A stretch of 64,000 bases of DNA, taken from assembly GCA_052400625.1 (NCBI GenBank), contig JBQTGH010000015.1. One strand, written 5' to 3'. The notes beneath the pieces are model-generated. The model was not told where the DNA came from. It saw only the letters and a list, made by a program, of their open reading frames with translations, and searched no databases. This document shows, in pieces, positions 63,411 to 64,000 of this stretch. Position 1 is the stretch's first letter; each line of letters begins with the position of its first letter. The stretch is from Thermophagus sp052400625 (GTDB taxonomy: Bacteria; Bacteroidota; Bacteroidia; Bacteroidales; Marinilabiliaceae). Made by a program: the position numbers and the translations under genes.

Positions 63411-63887
63411 CTAAATTTCTATCTCCAAAACGATTATTAAAGTCAGTAAGCCAAAACAAACCAATCCTATTATTCCTGCTTGTATAAAATCAGACTGACG
63501 GACACCTCGCTTTTTCTTGTCTATTATTTTGCTAAATCCGAGGGCAACAATAAATGGTATGCTTGCAACAAAACCATAACCATAGAAAGTTGTCGGATGA
63601 TATAACTGTTCCATCGCATTCCGAATCAGTCCAAAAAACACATAGTCCATTACAACTGACAAAGCAAGGAATATCAAGCTATTATAAACAGCCCCGATAA
63701 TTATATTTTTTTGGGGAAAAGTTCGGATACACAAAAAAGTTGAGATAATCCAGATTATTGGAGAAACGGTTAACATTAAAGTCATTCCAAGCATTGGATG
63801 AATACTCCACGGGAACCACAATATCAAATTTGACATCCAGTAAACCGAAAACCCAACCGTTAAATTATATAAAAACCATTTGTTCAT
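63411..63887 (-). CDS. small integral membrane protein of unknown function
   Basis: The 158-residue protein has about four hydrophobic segments (near 8-28, 37-53, 63-85 and 135-156) and a basic loop KKKRGVRQ. I recognise no family. The start ATG at 63887 gives MNKWFLYNLTVGFSVYW. It sits alone between a transposase remnant with an attC-like palindrome and a repeat at the right edge, consistent with an acquired cassette-like gene. Confidence 0.65.
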   Translation of the reverse strand: MNKWFLYNLTVGFSVYWMSNLILWFPWSIHPMLGMTLMLTVSPIIWIISTFLCIRTFPQKNIIIGAVYNSLIFLALSVVMDYVFFGLIRNAMEQLYHPTTFYGYGFVASIPFIVALGFSKIIDKKKRGVRQSDFIQAGIIGLVCFGLLTLIIVLEIEI

Positions 63888-63920
63888 TTCGTTATCATGC
63901 GTTTGGGTGGTTGCTGAAAC

Positions 63921-63962
63921 TCCACTTCTCCTCTGCGGCTTGGCTCCTCTGCGTTGGAAGAG
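63921..63962. repeat. outlying copy of the CTCTGCG module
   Basis: CCTCTGCGGCTTGGCTCCTC followed by TGCGTTGG repeats the module seen in each unit of the array at 60818-61640. It lies upstream of the small membrane-protein gene at the right edge. Confidence 0.6.
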
Positions 63963-64000
63963 AGTATGAGGCGGCCTTATTGTGGCACATTTTAATCGAA

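Overview
The window reads as chromosomal DNA of a Bacteroidota bacterium, most likely from the Bacteroidales/Marinilabiliales side of the phylum. The evidence is an intact type IX secretion core (porP/sprF-gldK-gldL-gldM-gldN order), a DUF4270 lipoprotein beside a short GT5-like protein, a GH97 glucosidase, DUF4954, and promoters of the Bacteroidota type (TAnnTTTG -7 box). Genus cannot be fixed from the sequence. No rRNA, tRNA or CRISPR array was seen.

Layout. 0.2-1.7 kb: Mla-type lipid ABC transporter (ATPase and permease, minus). 2.3-3.3 kb: GDP-mannose synthesis enzyme. 3.4-9.4 kb: T9SS core operon on the minus strand, preceded by an arginase-fold protein whose metal ligands look lost, and by topA. 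13.4-18.5 kb: a class A penicillin-binding protein, radA, panC-panD. 19.1-21.4 kb: GT5-like protein and DUF4270 lipoprotein. 21.7-29.4 kb: a V-type ATPase operon (E, DUF2764, A, B, D, I, K) whose K subunit carries the residues of a sodium site. 29.7-33.5 kb: DUF4954 and glmS. 33.6-35.7 kb: nucleotide-sugar enzymes rfbB and galE. 36-46 kb: an HU/SPOR-type protein, metG, LD-carboxypeptidase, YraN, YjbR, a second class A PBP, an SDR epimerase, OsmC and riboflavin synthase. 46.4-52.5 kb: orphan sensor kinase, polysaccharide deacetylase, GH97, HD hydrolase.

52.7-60.7 kb is a nitric-oxide/nitrosative-stress island: DUF438-hemerythrin-PAS protein, DUF1858-DUF2249 protein, quinol-type NO reductase, PepSY membrane protein, Rrf2 regulator with three cysteines, and an RIC (ScdA/YtfE) di-iron repair protein. 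Three sites in its intergenic regions share the pattern AAAAGGAY-N6-RTCYYTT, which I propose as the operator of this island; the Rrf2 promoter has a related half-site.

From about 49 kb to the right end the spacers become rich in repeats: an eight-copy 22-bp tandem array, a short AGGTCAATAGG-like array, a four-to-five-copy array with alternating 174/179-bp units, copies of whose modules appear elsewhere, a decayed IS3-family transposase, and an attC-like palindrome beside a small membrane-protein gene. A separate inverted-repeat (REP-like) element occurs at 1.8 kb and 37.1 kb. The left two thirds are ordinary housekeeping genes with short spacers.
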